Notes: generated by a model not told the origin, from the letters alone. Positions 1 to 11,066 are shown, numbered from the stretch's first letter. The stretch is DNA of 64,000 nucleotides from Dendrolimus kikuchii (GCA_019925095.2 CM034402.1:6087501-6151500); one strand, 5' to 3'. Made by a program: numbers and translations.

Positions 1-131
1 ACCTACACACTGCATATCGCAAGATAAATGAGCATTTTACGTGTGAGTTATTAGAAATATTCAACAGACAACTCTGGGAAAGTCGCAGATACTCAGATCA
101 TAGTAAACGACATAGCAAATATTATACAAAA
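1..131. other. Window edge, no gene seen
   Basis: No open frame or full repeat is visible. The stretch near 93-110 (cagatcatagtaaacgacat) resembles part of the SINE-like repeat at 8318-8525, so this may be the cut end of one. Confidence 0.3.
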
Positions 132-262
132 ATCCACTAATTCCTGCCAAGGGTTGCCTGGAAGAGATCGCTTTTTAGCGATTATTACGCCCTTTGTATT
201 TTTCAGTTTCTGTTTATCTATATTTTGATGTATAATAAAGTGTTGTCTATCTATCTAAATGA
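132..262 (+). mobile_element. Fam-C LINE 3' end
   Basis: It carries the motif ggttgcctggaagagatcgc followed by ttttagcgat, then an AATAAAG poly(A)-like signal and a (TCTA)n tail at 245-258. The same block recurs near 2455, 7438, 9109 and 24466 on the plus strand and near 1931, 58743 and 63146 on the minus strand. I know it as a lepidopteran LINE 3' end; the clade is not certain. Only the non-coding end is present. Confidence 0.65.
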
Positions 263-365
263 CGAAAAATTTGATTACGAAAATTTCCACCCCGGGAATC
301 GATCTCGCGTCCCATAACGTTCCCGAGAGCTAAGGGAGCAAAGTCGCTGATAAGAAGGATCAACC

Positions 366-490
366 AAATTGAATCAATTAAAAGGCACAGAATTGAAACG
401 ACACGACGGCATTGAATAATATTGAATCAATCAAGTTTGAGTTTATATGAATCATTTTAGTTGATTCACCTATATTGAAAGACAGAAATG
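366..490 (+). repeat. Fam-Q interspersed repeat, copy 1
   Basis: This region and 57415-57550 share the ordered blocks attgaatcaatt, ggc-attcaaatt-like, and ttgaaagacagaaatga at their right ends, in the same orientation. No coding potential or terminal structure is evident. The identity of the repeat is unknown to me. Confidence 0.4.
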
Positions 491-741
491 ATGCGTCCAA
501 GATGTTGTAGTAGAATTAGCCAGATTTGCAAGCGAGGGACTTGGTCCATACAGCCTATTCTTATGTATAAGTGTTCGTATGGCTCAGCCGAATTCGTCTT
601 CGACTGCCGCCGGTCAACCGAGTTCTTGAGACAACTCGAAATAGACCGCATATGATTGATTACGCAGTTCACATTTCTCACAAAAACACATTACTAAATA
701 CTACTCAAAAACTATGCATATCCGTAATTTATTATTATATA

Positions 742-1146
742 TTAGGATAAGCCCACGACTTCGTCCACGCTTGACTTGAAATTCCCGCAGGATTCCTGGG
801 ACACAATGTACTGCAGCTTTAGAAAGGAATGTAAGCTATCGTTTTAGTGAAAACTGTGTCGAAATAAGCCGAACAACTTGAAACCGCTCCCGGGAAAATT
901 TTAAAAATTCCCGCGGGATTCATGGAATAAAAAGAAACGCAGATTTAAAGTATAATAAATGACTGTCCATCAGTGAAAACCGTTTTAAAATCTGCCTAGT
1001 AGTTTTTAAGTGAATCCCGAACAAACAGACAAGTAATCTAAAAAAAAAAGGCATCGTGTTCTCCGTCGTTTATATAGTCTATTCCAGATGTTTTTTAAAA
1101 CAGCTTCAATGTACAGACACGGCTTATTTAGAATTTTATAATACAT
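742..1146 (-). mobile_element. Helitron-like element (E type), copy 1
   Basis: It shares its whole length, in the same orientation, with 45573-46091: cgacttcgtccacgcttgac near the left end, two cccgcgggatt-like blocks, and the aatcccgaacaaacagac block before a gcatcgtgttctcc stretch. In the better copy the left edge is CTAG and the right edge reads as A|TC on the minus strand, as in Helitrons. Here the CTAG has become TTAG and the TC end is worn. It is non-autonomous, with no Rep/helicase sequence. Confidence 0.55.
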
Positions 1147-1744
1147 ATTATAAATTATCGGTTCCATGACATGTGTCAATCTGCCTGACTTCCCAAGATT
1201 GGATTTTATATGTCTCATATCATTCATATGCCGAGTTAAGTGCGATTGCACGTCACTATACTTGACATAGGAATTCGCGTTTAGTCGCGCATACATGGCG
1301 ACCTAGTATACTATTGTGGCTAGGGTGAGTATGCGGTCGTGCAACGTGCATATCTTACACCTATTAATCATTTTATAGGACATTTTTAGAAAATAAAAAT
1401 GCATAATGCAACGTACCATTTCAGTTCTTACCATAAAACCAATCTGTTTAATATCGCCTTTAGACCATTCATCCATAGAGGCCGTCATTTATTATTTTCA
1501 ATTTCAGGATAGCCAATTTATCATATACATGATGTAATTATTAACGTAGATCAGACTGTCGGTACTACAAGTACAGATTGATCAACAAGCATTAATTAAT
1601 TTTGATTAATATGTAATACACTAAAGCAGCTAATGGATAAGTCGATCTATAGTTATAATATAATATTATAATTAATATGTTACGAATTTGTACAATTAGA
1701 TTAGATTAGATAACACTTTATATATATACATATATATAAATAAC
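1147..1744. other. Unassigned AT-rich DNA
   Basis: Short frames exist at 1303-1488 on the minus strand and around 1255, but none has domain-like composition. A short TA-rich run is present near 1700-1740. I see no gene or clear repeat. Confidence 0.4.
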
Positions 1745-1935
1745 AGTGCAACATCCGTCCGTCCTAGGGTGCAGTGGAAAACCAGCGTCAGGCACCTGTT
1801 GCCTGGCAAATGCTGAACTGCACCTATTTGGTACCATTGCGAGACTTTTTGGTATATATCACCGTACAATTCATTCATTGCTATATGTCCCGTTGTGTGA
1901 TGACCAAATAAACGTTTTTTCTTTCTTTCTTTACT
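1745..1935 (+). mobile_element. Fam-O LINE 3' end with stem-loop
   Basis: The left part can fold: gtgcagtggaaaaccagcg pairs loosely with gctgaactgcac about 45 nt later. The right part has AATAAACG followed by a ctttctttctttc tail, typical of a LINE 3' end with a signal and simple repeat. The same hairpin sequence recurs inverted at 15565-15735. Confidence 0.45.
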
Positions 1936-2052
1936 TTATTGCTAACCATAATAAGTTACAATTACAAAAAATAATACATAGTTACTATACGTCTTGGTAA
2001 AACAATAGGTCTTATCGCTAAAGGCGAGACAATATCTTCCAGGCAACCTAGC
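1931..2052 (-). mobile_element. Fam-C LINE 3' end
   Basis: Read on the minus strand it has the Fam-C order: ttgcctggaagatattgtct, gcgataagacc, then a signal-like ataaag at the left edge. It abuts the tail of Fam-O tail to tail, so two LINE 3' ends meet here. Confidence 0.5.
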
Positions 2053-2327
2053 TTAAAACAAATTCTTAACTAATCTGCCGATTTAGATGGAGCAGAAAAA
2101 CAAAATAGGAATGTACAATTTAAATTTACATACTTACAATAATTTATAAATTTAATTTACAATTTAAAAAAGCAAAAACATTAGGAAATCTAATTCGGAC
2201 CAGTATGTTCCGAAAATACAATTTTTAGACTTTTGTCTGTATCTGTTAGAGAATCACTTGAAAACTAACGAACATTGTAATTTATGTACATTTAAGTATA
2301 AATTGCTATTTTTTTTCCTTTATGTTT

Positions 2328-2394
2328 ACTTATACATACATACATACATAACTTCACACCAGTTCCCTTGCGGGGTAGGCACGAACAACAATGT
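2328..2394 (-). mobile_element. Fam-D RTE-like LINE, short 3' stub
   Basis: Only the last ~65 bp remain: the (ATAC)n tail at 2333-2350 and the ggggtaggcacgaacaac block. In longer copies these bases encode the last residues of the protein (AYP.R.LA) and the stop. Confidence 0.65.
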
Positions 2395-2454
2395 TTACTT
2401 ATATATTAGTATATTATATCTATTGCATACCTACCCTATGCGTACCGAGTTTCT

Positions 2455-2582
2455 GTCCATCCAAAGGTTGTCTGGAAGAAATCGCTCCCAGCGATAAGAC
2501 CACCCATTGTACTTGTCATTACGATTGTATTGTATTGAATTTATTTTGTAACATTGTATCCAATTAAATATATCCTATCCTA
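2455..2582 (+). mobile_element. Fam-C LINE 3' end
   Basis: It has the ggttgtctggaagaaatcgc block, gcgataagaccaccc, then a T/A-rich stretch ending in a tatcctatcctat simple-repeat tail. It is non-coding and 5'-truncated. Confidence 0.6.
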
Positions 2583-2675
2583 TTTTATATAACAAATTGT
2601 CTGCCAAATTAAAAAATACCGAAGACCTTAACATTGTTTCATAATTATGTGCAACAAATGTTTTAGTTTTTTTAT

Positions 2676-3030
2676 TCAGGATCCAGCTGAATAGCCGCAG
2701 ATGGCTCTTTCAGCAATACCGGGCTTGATGGGCTTCCACGGAGTCCCGTGGGGGTGAAGGCGTTCAGCCCCGAAGCAGCGCGTTCGAGGAGGCATCTCCT
2801 GTGAGGTTCGACCTCGGCTCGACCGCTGCAGGGGCATTGACTCTATAGGATTAAGCCGTGAAAGGCTGAACGAGCTAAGCCAACAGGCTGAAGTGTTTAT
2901 ATAATGGGGACTCGTTATGGACTCCGCCGGCGAAGCCGATAGTAGTCTATATTTACTACTGTTTCCCAAAGTGTTATAGCTGGTAGAGAAGAAACGGAGA
3001 AAGAAACTCTCCAGCAACACGCCTAAGCCA
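2676..3030 (-). pseudogene. GC-rich coding-like relic, probably LINE
   Basis: This ~350 bp block is clearly GC-richer than its flanks. On the minus strand it holds a 114-codon frame (3020 to 2676), rich in S, P, R and L, that ends in ICGYSAGS and a stop. Just past the stop lies AATAAAAAA, like a retroelement signal and tail. I cannot place the protein in a family. The base composition, the tail-like end and the TE-rich context suggest a degraded LINE fragment. A host exon is a less likely alternative, as no splice sites frame it convincingly. Confidence 0.35.
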
Positions 3031-4688
3031 GTCTGTTGTGTTATAGTTCCGTTCGCACTTTTTATATTTGAATGATGAAGGATCGAGCTTAGTAGTGGGG
3101 TAATGGATATAAACTACCCTCTATTAATATTCTGTCAGTAAATAAACTCGTTAAAATCGATTCTAACACAATACATGTACAAATTCTGTATATTATTTTT
3201 GTTGACGGTTTCTTAGAATTATCAACGCTAGAATGACGAAGTAAATTGTTAATGGGTTTTCATGCAGCTCATTAGTGTCTGACATTAGTGTCAGACGCTT
3301 CGTTTATTATATGAGACGACGTAGGTATATTATGTTGCTTTTGCAGGCGTGATAGCCTATTATACGATTCTGATGTTATTTGATGTTTTCGCTAACACGG
3401 TAAGATGTTCATTATATTGATTATTACGCACCAGCGGATTTCGTTCGAGTTTCCATGTTTACGACGTATTTGTTAATGAATTTCAACGGTGGCACCGAAT
3501 AAATGATACGAAATGACGTCATTTATTGGAATAAAGTATTATAAGCCAACACGCGGGATATGTCGCTATATGTCGAATCATAAGAAAAATCAAGAAATAA
3601 AACATGGAATATTAAAAGGTCGCTCGAAAAAATGTAACGTAATGCACTAGTAAATTAAAAAAATATATGTGCCACATTTTAAAATTCAAATTTTGTACTG
3701 AAACCTTCAGAAACGTATTATTTTTTGGCCTATAAAATTATACCGTAACGAGAGAAAAAAATGAATAAAAAGAAATTGGGATTTTGGCGATTTCTGAAAT
3801 CTTAAAAAATTTGGAGCGACCACTGTAAATTTTTTTGAGCTGTCCTTTGGAGGGAGTTCTAAAAAATCAAGAACTAACATTTTTCACTCGAGATTAAAAA
3901 AAAATAGTCCTATCCTAATATATATATTTAGTTACATTGTTTTTGTGTGTGTACGCATACGTATATATACATAGGATAATATACACAAAAATATAATTAT
4001 ATAACAGATTAGGAATTATTATACTCAATAGAAAAGTAATGCTGATGAACCTGATTTTAAAGCATTGTAAGGATTTAAATTATATTCGATCGATCCAGAA
4101 CTTTCTCAGAATAATGACTGTAACATATAAAAAAGGACATACTGAAAACACAAGAAATAAGTCTTTGGCAACAAAGTTACAGAACCCTAATGAAACCAAG
4201 CCCTCTGTTATTTCATAAACACATTTGAACAGAGCATCATATATTTAGGGCGAACATAAGCACCGTATTTCGACATCGTATTTATAATTTAACAAGCTCT
4301 TTGTTGCCCTTAAAATCTTCATGGTATCTCTAAACAGGGCTAACAAATATTTCCCGTTTGTCCCTAAATACTCGGTCCAAGTATTAAATAATAAAAAGGG
4401 CGGCATAACATACCCTTTAGTTAATTTACGGTCGCTTAGAATAAATCTCTTTGAGGGTAGGCATAATTGTTTTGTAGTAACTAAACTCAGTTAGGTGACT
4501 CACAGCTTCAGATGTGAGTCAAGAGGGGTCTAATGTAGGATTTTAGGAGACCGCGAGATACCTTGTAAACCATCTCGGTGTCTCTTCTGTAATTCTACCA
4601 ACTTTGCCACGAATCTGAGGCCTTGCTCTCAACTGCCTTTCGTAGTTCGTTTTCTATTTAGAACTGTTTACTTGCATTTTGCATTGCA
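3031..4688. other. Quiet AT-rich DNA
   Basis: I see no gene. A weak inverted pair (aaggtcgctcg near 3616, ggagcgacc ending near 3822) could bound a ~205 bp MITE, but it is short. The rest shows no recognised repeat. Confidence 0.35.
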
Positions 4689-4800
4689 GGTATGTTCCAC
4701 CCATGGAAGATGGTGATCTAGGTTCAGTATTCTACTTACAGTGTTGAGGGACTATGGGTAGAATACAATATAAATAAGGTAAGTTTTCTTTTATTGCATT
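4689..4800 (+). mobile_element. Fam-G LINE 3' end
   Basis: It matches the end of the 17224-17530 copy: ggaagatggtgatctagg, then ttcagtattctactta, the dyad agactatg-like block and tagaatacaatataaataagg. The bases encode the last residues (EDGDLGSVFY) and the 3' UTR. Confidence 0.6.
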
Positions 4801-5172
4801 CAAAAGTCAAAAATGTATGTGTGTGCATTTTACACGCAGTAGAAGTGAAACTTCAGAGAGTATATAGGCGAAAATAATTATATCTACAACGCTTAGTAGA
4901 CAAGAGTGAGGAGGCTACCAAACACCGCACAAACAGGAGACCGAGTAGTATGAAACGCTGTATAATTTATTCCATCTCCTTCTCTCGCACTGTATGAACT
5001 GCACACACGTACAATTTTTTTATATATGATAAATTTTTATATCTATAAACTTGAGGAATGATTGGTCAACCAAACTTTTATCCCCTATTGCAACCCGTTC
5101 TAGTGTCATTTATCTATCCCCCGGCTAATAAGGTAAGTTTTCTTTTATTGCATTCAAAAGTCAAAAATGTAT
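4773..5172 (+). repeat. Perfect 46-bp direct repeat pair
   Basis: Bases 4773-4818 and 5127-5172 are identical over 46 bp, starting aataaggtaagttttctttt, 354 bp apart. The left copy is the tail of the Fam-G fragment; the right copy lacks the Fam-G coding end. This may mark a local duplication. Confidence 0.75.
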
Positions 5173-5189
5173 ATATGTGCATTTCACTA

Positions 5190-6178
5190 TATGAAATGTT
5201 ACAGTTATATAGAAAAACAGATTTAACGAAACGTAAGGAAACAGAGGGCTTACCATGATGAGAGATTGAGATTAACTAACTGACGTTAACGGGCGGGTAT
5301 AAGGGTTCAAATCTTGTGAGAAGTCATGCACCGCTTAAGGATTTTTTGTTGAGTTACGTTGCCATTTTGGAAATTCGGTCTCAAGTCACAGTAATTTTTC
5401 TCATAAGCTACTGGGTCTATATGGACAAAATTTAGATCATATACCTATAACTTGTGTAGGAAACGCCCGTTATCCTTAAGATGTTATCAATTAAAATGAG
5501 CGGTTCTCGTAGGTCGCCGTGCCAGAGGACTATTATTTACTTCTGCCCTTGGCGGTGGTGTTTTCATTAATAACGTGTCCACTTTCATCTGTCCTTTATA
5601 TTATATCAAAGAATATTCGGAAGTATCATCTTATGCACTCGTACTAAACTATGTCTTTTATTTACTTGATAAATTTATAGATTAAAATTTAGTCAACTTG
5701 TGTTTTGATAGTTAATGTAAACGGTTGTCTTAATATTTAACTTTAAGTTCCTTAAGTTGACTAAGGATTTAAATATCACTAAATGGTGTAATTGCAATAA
5801 TCATGTGTATAATGTATGGTACCAGAATTGCATTCTGAGGAAATTTAGTTTGTCACTTATGAAGTTTTAGTCTTTATTATTTTGTTTATAAATATTATAA
5901 ACATAATATATGAAATTCGTGATGTATATTCCCATCCTGTTCATTCGCTTCATCGTTTTGTCACTTAAATATAATTACGAAAGACGCTAACTTTAATTAA
6001 CATTTATATATCTAATCTACAAGACTAGCTTGAAGGTTGAATACAGAATGTAGCGTCTTGTAAGGATAGTGTCCCAAAGGATGTTATGCCGTAGCCGCTC
6101 CATACTGAATCATTGACCGGGATATGACTTTAAATAGAGTGACAGAAAGCTATTTTCAAGGTTGATTAATTACTATAA
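5190..6178. other. Unassigned DNA
   Basis: I see no gene. The part at 5460-5620 is somewhat GC-richer (gtaggtcgccgtgccagagg) and may be an old TE piece, but nothing there is recognisable. Confidence 0.35.
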
Positions 6179-6509
6179 CTAGTGGTCGTCCGTGGTCGAA
6201 ATTCGACCATAATAATTAATGTCAAAGACTATACTTCTATAATCACAGATTTCGCCAGGGCTACACTGTTAATTTGACTTTAACAATAAACAACAGATTA
6301 TATATGCGTCTGTGTCAAATACATGGTAGTGTGTGTAACGTTTTTTTTTATTGATTTCATGTATTTTTATGCATAATATAAAAAAAAATTGCATTCTGCA
6401 CTCCTTCTCTATATAAACTGTAAGTGTGAGAAATTTCATACTCCTCGTAATAATACTAATTTTCGTAAAAAGGGGTACAAAGTTTTTGCTTCACGAATTA
6501 ATATATAGA
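6179..6509 (-). mobile_element. Fam-M Helitron, copy 1
   Basis: Read on the minus strand it starts A|TCTATATATTAATTCGTGAAG and ends ..GACGACCACTAG|T, the A/T insertion and 5'-TC...CTAG-3' pattern of Helitrons. The second copy at 14729-15062 matches along its length. It is 331 bp and non-autonomous. The short plus-strand frame inside (from 6426) is not a gene. Confidence 0.7.
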
Positions 6510-6669
6510 TTAGTAGAACTTTCATGTGGCTTTGCTCATGTAAACTTCCAAACCGATAATCACGGAAATCATCTAATTGTCCAAACATGTAAAGTACTAA
6601 TTTATTTAAAGATAAAAATTTAAATAACTGTGTATCTAAGCTGGCACTAGTAATATGTCACTTTTTAGT

Positions 6670-6909
6670 TTTATTTTATTTTATTGCAGGAGTTCAGCAG
6701 TCAGGCAGACGGCACACTTGATGGAAAGCGGTTACCATCGCCTATGGACATTTGCAACACCAAAGGTGCTACAAATGCGCTGCTGCTCTCTTAAAGGAGA
6801 CCGGAACCTGGTCACTAATGCCGGAACACAACACAAGGTTGTTATGGCGGCATACTCTAGACCAGGGGTGGTCGCCATCCAGTCGAGCAAATACCCTACC
6901 ACCTGGCAG
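6670..6909 (-). mobile_element. Fam-A short retroelement, copy 1 (headless)
   Basis: The T-rich tail at the left (6670-6684) is followed by attgcaggagttcag, so the sense strand is minus. The minus frame 6971-6732 is open and ends in the LINE-like QQRICSTFGVANVHRRW. The sense 5' end stops at gccaggtgg, so the ~85 bp head found in other copies is missing. Copies at 18262-18508 and 40348-40573 stop at the same point. Confidence 0.75.
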
Positions 6910-6960
6910 TTAAAAATAACACATTCACAAAACACGTAATTTTGATTCATACATAGATGA

Positions 6961-7188
6961 AGTGCAGCCAAAAAGCTAGATGTACTTTCGAAGATAAGAG
7001 GATACTCTACGCTAGAACAGTTGGTTATTCTACTCCAAACACAAATTCGATCATGCCTGGATTACTATTCTCACCTTTGCGACGGCTCAGGTAAGTACCA
7101 GTTGAATGCACTGGAGTCGATTGACAGGAGAGCCAGAAGGCTGTTTTTGATGGTCAACTTCAAAGCCTTGAGCATCACCGCAAGGTAG
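6961..7188 (+). pseudogene. LINE reverse transcriptase fragment (RT thumb region)
   Basis: Frame 1 from 6961 reads SAAKKLDVLSKIRGYSTLEQ..., then ...QIRSCLDYYSHLCDGSGKYQ..., ...NALESIDRRARRL..., and stops at 7186. This order (KKLGVL.K, YKAQVRS.MEYCSHLW, YQL..LD..RRA.RL) is the segment after the RT palm in insect LINEs of the Jockey/CR1 group. About 75 codons are open. It is cut on both sides, with no polymerase YADD part and no C-terminus. It could be from the same family as Fam-B, whose C-terminal part follows this region in known elements. The Fam-A copy just upstream is a separate insertion. Not a functional gene. Confidence 0.75.
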
Positions 7189-7429
7189 CAGGATTCATAT
7201 AAACCAGTGGTCTTTATGTCATCAGTGAATAAATATCTACTAGGTAAACCGGTAAACGTAAGATGTTAACCGTTAAGGCATATTACAGTATCAGTGAATA
7301 TTTAAATGACAAATTATAATATACCTATAAATTGTATGAATTAAGTGTATGTATCTAAGTTATTTTTTATTTTAATTTACATCGCCATAATTTGATACAC
7401 AATTTTATAATTTATCGGTTGACATCTTA

Positions 7430-7578
7430 TTAGGTATTGTCGGGTTGTCTGGAAGAGCTCGCTCTAAAGCGATAAGGCCGCCATTTGTTCCTGCCTCGAC
7501 ACGATATGACTGTAAATGATTTACTTTATGTGTATGTGGTGAACAATAAAGTATTTTATATCTATCTATCTATCTAGG
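7430..7578 (+). mobile_element. Fam-C LINE 3' end
   Basis: It has ggttgtctggaagagctcgc, gcgataaggccgcc, aacaataaagtattt and a (TCTA)n tail at 7560-7576. It is a complete copy of the 3' module and non-coding. Confidence 0.7.
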
Positions 7579-7619
7579 TAAATAATTAATTAAATAATTA
7601 GATAAATATATTATACCAG

Positions 7620-7741
7620 AATTTGTAAGTAGGTCACTTGTATTATGGATGCCGAAAGGCGGAATTGGAGAACTGTACTACGTTAGATTTAACACCTTTT
7701 GTATACCCATTTTCGCATTAAATAAATTGAATTGAATTGAA
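7620..7741 (+). mobile_element. Retroelement 3' end with (AATTG)n tail
   Basis: A short block ending in cgcattaaataaattgaatt with repeated TTGAA units (7722-7741) looks like a LINE 3' end with an AATAAA signal and a pentamer tail. The family is not assigned. Confidence 0.4.
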
Positions 7742-8317
7742 ATCATGCTCCATCCTAGATCGCATTTCACATAACATCAGGCGAGATAGCTATCAAACGC
7801 TAACCAATACCATGATAAAAGAACATTCCGTGTTCAAATAAAGAGCTTGAAACATAAGTCGCCGAAATCCCTGACTTTTTCCTTCTGTTTCAGAACGTAT
7901 GCGAGCTTTACTCTTTATGTTTTCTTTTCCTATATACGAGATAGAAAAATGTTATTTCTCACGAAAATTTTAAAAATTCAGTACAACATGCCCCAGGGTT
8001 AGGTAAATCGTACTTTTAGATGACGTGACCTCGTGCTGGATACATTTTGATTATTTGACTTCACGAGTTATTCAGAGGTGTGTATCTTAAAAGCGAAACA
8101 TGTGAAATATATCTATCCTTCTTGAAATTAGGTATATGTATCATATACAGTTTTCTGATATGAAATAAATACATATATTAGTATTAAAGTGGCGTTACTT
8201 CATTCATAAAGTAAAAATTAAATAAATACGAAGGCGTAATTAAGAGCCTTATAAAACGACTTTTCAGATTACTATGGTGGAATTGCATGGACGTGGCACA
8301 GACCTTATGTTAGAAAT
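7742..8317. other. Unassigned DNA
   Basis: No gene or clear repeat is seen. It is AT-rich throughout, with only trivial short frames. Confidence 0.35.
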
Positions 8318-8525
8318 ATCTAATAAATAATCAGCATACAAACACAACTTTATACCCAAAGCTAAGCGTGTTAAGATACGCTTGTGTTATGGGTAATATA
8401 CAACGGACTATTCTAAGGCCGTTCCAGACACCCAGACCATAGTAAATAACAAAAAATTCGTTTACAAAATCTATCATGCCAGGAATCAAACATGGAACTT
8501 CTGCGTTCCAGTAGATTACGCTAGC
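8318..8525 (-). mobile_element. SINE-like repeat with tRNA B-box remnant
   Basis: On the minus strand, catgtttgattcctggcatg resembles a Pol III B box, followed by the block ggtctgggtgtctgg, then cgttgtatattacccataac and acacgcttagctttgggta. I know this order from a common lepidopteran repeat that carries a tRNA-like GGTTCGATTCC box. No A box is identifiable. Confidence 0.4.
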
Positions 8526-8775
8526 CCGGTAAAATTCTCAACCCACTCAACAACAGAGGCCAACGAATTATACCTATACCAGTAACTCAAGTATTTGTGA
8601 ATTCAATAAATAATCGAAGTACAAAATAGTTCAAAGCTGCTATGAGCTGATACGTTGTCTAGTCATAGTTAATTTTAAGAAATTGTTGTCTATAAGTCCT
8701 TCTAAAATTGTAATTCTAATCATCTTCAAAATGTCTAAATGGTATTAAAAATTCTATACAATGATTTTTAATTAC

Positions 8776-8980
8776 CTGGACTAAAATGACACCTGCGATC
8801 GAACTTTTTTATGTTGTACGCGTGGAGCATAGTGTTGTAGTATAGCTCATTCATAAGCAAGTGGTGTGAGTTGTTGATTCAACTCAACACTGTGGGTTAA
8901 ATTCTATAAAATTTAAGTACAACAATATGCTCCGCAATTGTACTATATAAAAAAAGGTCTAGGCTGTCATTTTAGTCTAG
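8776..8980. mobile_element. MITE with long imperfect terminal inverted repeats
   Basis: The left end ctggactaaaatgaca (8776-8791) is inverted at 8965-8980 (tgtcattttagtctag) with one mismatch. The complementarity continues inward for about 70 bp with gaps, through actttttta, gttgtac and ggagcata blocks. The total is 205 bp with no coding sequence. The centre holds a second small dyad (gagttgttgattcaactc). No clear TSD was found, so the superfamily is open. Confidence 0.65.
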
Positions 8981-9099
8981 CTAAATAAAAATCTGAAAAA
9001 AATCTACAAGACTCAACTCACAGTAGTGAGTTGAAATGAATGAGTTAATTAAAAATCATAGAATAGTAATTAATAAAATGCAAATCTAAATCAAACGTT

Positions 9100-9200
9100 T
9101 GTATGTATAAGGGTTGCTTAGAAGAGATCGCTTCTTAGCGATAAGGCCGCCCGTTGTACTATCTTTTATCTTTTTCTGTTTGTATATGCTTTGCATTATG
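9100..9200 (+). mobile_element. Fam-C LINE 3' end, partial
   Basis: agggttgcttagaagagatc, then cttcttagcgataaggccgc and a T-rich stretch. The usual AATAAAG and TCTA tail are not clear, so it is 3'-worn. Confidence 0.55.
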
Positions 9201-9308
9201 TCGAAATTATCTAATTTCGATATCTTGCAGTGTTTAGAAGATATACATTGAAAGTCCAATACCCGTGCGAGTGAAGTAGCGAGAACTAGTCTAGTGTATA
9301 TCTATACA

Positions 9309-9549
9309 TCTATACAAATAAATAAAATTTAAGTGTTTGTTTCTAATGTCAAAATAACAGCTTTTTACTGTGGACCGATTTTGACTGGACTTTCACTGGT
9401 AGATAGCCGATGGTATAAGGAGTAACTTGCCTACTTCTATTTTAGAAAAAAAAAATTGAAACGCCCACGAGCACGCCGCCGCCGTCGCCGCACCGGAAGG
9501 CAAATTAAATTAAATTCCACGCGGACGAAGTCTGGGGTAACAGCAGTAG
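9309..9549 (+). mobile_element. Helitron-like element
   Basis: It starts A|TCTATACAAATAAATAAAAT and ends with cgcggacgaagtctgggg and aacagcagtag, a worn form of the lepidopteran hairpin plus CTAG end. The phrase gaccgattttgactggactt matches the body of the copies at 41650 and 53280. A GC-rich run with gccgccgccgtcgccg lies at 9470-9495. Confidence 0.5.
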
Positions 9550-10090
9550 TTATAATATAAACCGGATGATAGATATGGGAGAGGCACATGTACATACAGC
9601 ATGGAATTTCTTCGGTGGTCTTCTTCCTCTTGGCCATCTGAGGCGGCGAGGAGGTTGGGGCCTCGAGGAAAAAATATTTGCCCCAGCTTTTACTCAATTG
9701 ACAACTACCTGTCGGTCGCGGTGTTTCGAACCACCGGAGCCTTCCTAACGGCGGTCTCTCAACGGCTCTCGTTGGCTAGTCTGCGGCTTAGTTGGTCTGC
9801 AGTGGGCATATCGGGCTTTGGGTGACCATCTGTGGCTTCTGGTGGCCTGGCTTTGTGATCTTCGCGACCTCGTAACATCACCCTGATCAGGCGAGCGTAT
9901 GAGATCTCGGGGGGTCAGTAGCCAAGTGCGTTGATGGTCCGGTGGCAGCGGGTGTAGCGGAGCGATCCCGTGGAGCGATTTGTGGCTGCCATCAGCACGG
10001 TATCTTTCTTCGCCTATGAAAGATCATGTGCTGAAGGTGACGCATTGACGAAAAAGTCGTCTCGAGGTACAAGTAGGCATACTTGCTCGT
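9550..10090 (-). pseudogene. GC-rich TE-like block, family unknown
   Basis: About 540 bp are markedly GC-rich compared with the flanks. No long frame spans it: minus 9697-9437 and plus 9566-9825 frames are short, overlap each other and run into the neighbouring Helitron. The composition resembles lepidopteran LINE coding or UTR DNA, but I cannot name the family. The strand is uncertain. Confidence 0.25.
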
Positions 10091-10365
10091 ACGTCTATCA
10101 TTCGCTTAACGCTACTTTGTCCAACGTGATAAAGTAACTGTATACAAACCATAAAAAAATTCTCAAAAATTTTACATACAGTCCTTATGGGGTAGTAACA
10201 TTAAATTATTCCCACATTTTTACAGACTCGGATATTCGTAGCAATTAAAATTTTGGGGGCTCATAACTCGAGTCAGTTTCCCTTGATAACGTGAATTTAC
10301 GTTTATTTCCCACTGTTTTCCTTTGAGTATTTTTCTCGGGCCCTTGTTTAGAAGGTGAATGAGAG

Positions 10366-10566
10366 TTATTTAATTTTTATTTTCTACATTTTATTTCGTT
10401 TACACAAAAACAAGAGTAGAAAATAAAAATTAAATTACTTTATATACTATTTATTAATTATATTAATTAAATTACTTTATATACTTTGATCTATCGTAGT
10501 TATATATACCAGACCTTAACAGTTACCTGTCAAGTATTTTTATACATGACTACGATAGATCAAATG
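10366..10566. repeat. Two nested inverted repeats and a direct repeat
   Basis: ttaatttttattttctac (10370-10387) is inverted at 10416-10433. tttgatctatcgtagt (10485-10500) is perfectly inverted at 10549-10564. A ~19 bp direct repeat (ttaaattactttatatact) links the two dyads at ~10431 and ~10469. No coding sequence. Confidence 0.7.
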
Positions 10567-10612
10567 TTACATGCATTAATGTATTAATTACTATATGTTA
10601 AACTGTTAATAT

Positions 10613-11066
10613 TGTTACGAGTTACGAGACTCGAATAAAAATGCTGTTAGTATTACTATAGAGTTTATTAGAATTATACAAACACGTATAACACAGGTAC
10701 AAAATAACCGAACACAACAAGTCCAAACGTAATGCAGAAGGTCGTAATTCAATAAAATGCGCAAAGACCGTCACTTATTAGATTCCTGATTGTAGTACAC
10801 ACGTCACGCTTCGTTCGTAGTTCTCGCTCAACCAACTCCTCCCTCAATCGGGCCATTGCTTTATACTGCACAAATGCAATATGTCTGCCCAGCAGCGTGA
10901 CCGAATTTCCTAGAATCAGCTAGTACTTTAAATCCGTAACACCTGGCTATTACAATACAACAATAGGCCGTATGCCAATAAGTAAAGAAAAGAAGGCGAC
11001 CATAAAAGAATTTCAATGTTATTAGTTCAAATGCCGACGGGTAATAAATGTGCTTTGTTTCAGATA
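10613..11066 (-). mobile_element. Fam-H LTR, copy 3 (truncated)
   Basis: It begins TGTTACGAG after ATAT (10609-10612) and aligns with the 51534-51969 copy through the blocks tagagtttattagaa, caaacacgtataacacaggt and tgaccgaatttcctagaatc. Homology fades near 11066 (gccgacgggtaataaa), and the expected CGTAACA|ATAT end is absent. It carries extra bases relative to its sister (e.g. 10780-10830). Confidence 0.6.

Noticed and set aside
9437..9825. Overlapping Arg/Ser-rich frames near 9.4-9.8 kb
   Set aside because: They cross the Helitron end and a GC-rich TE-like block in conflicting phases.
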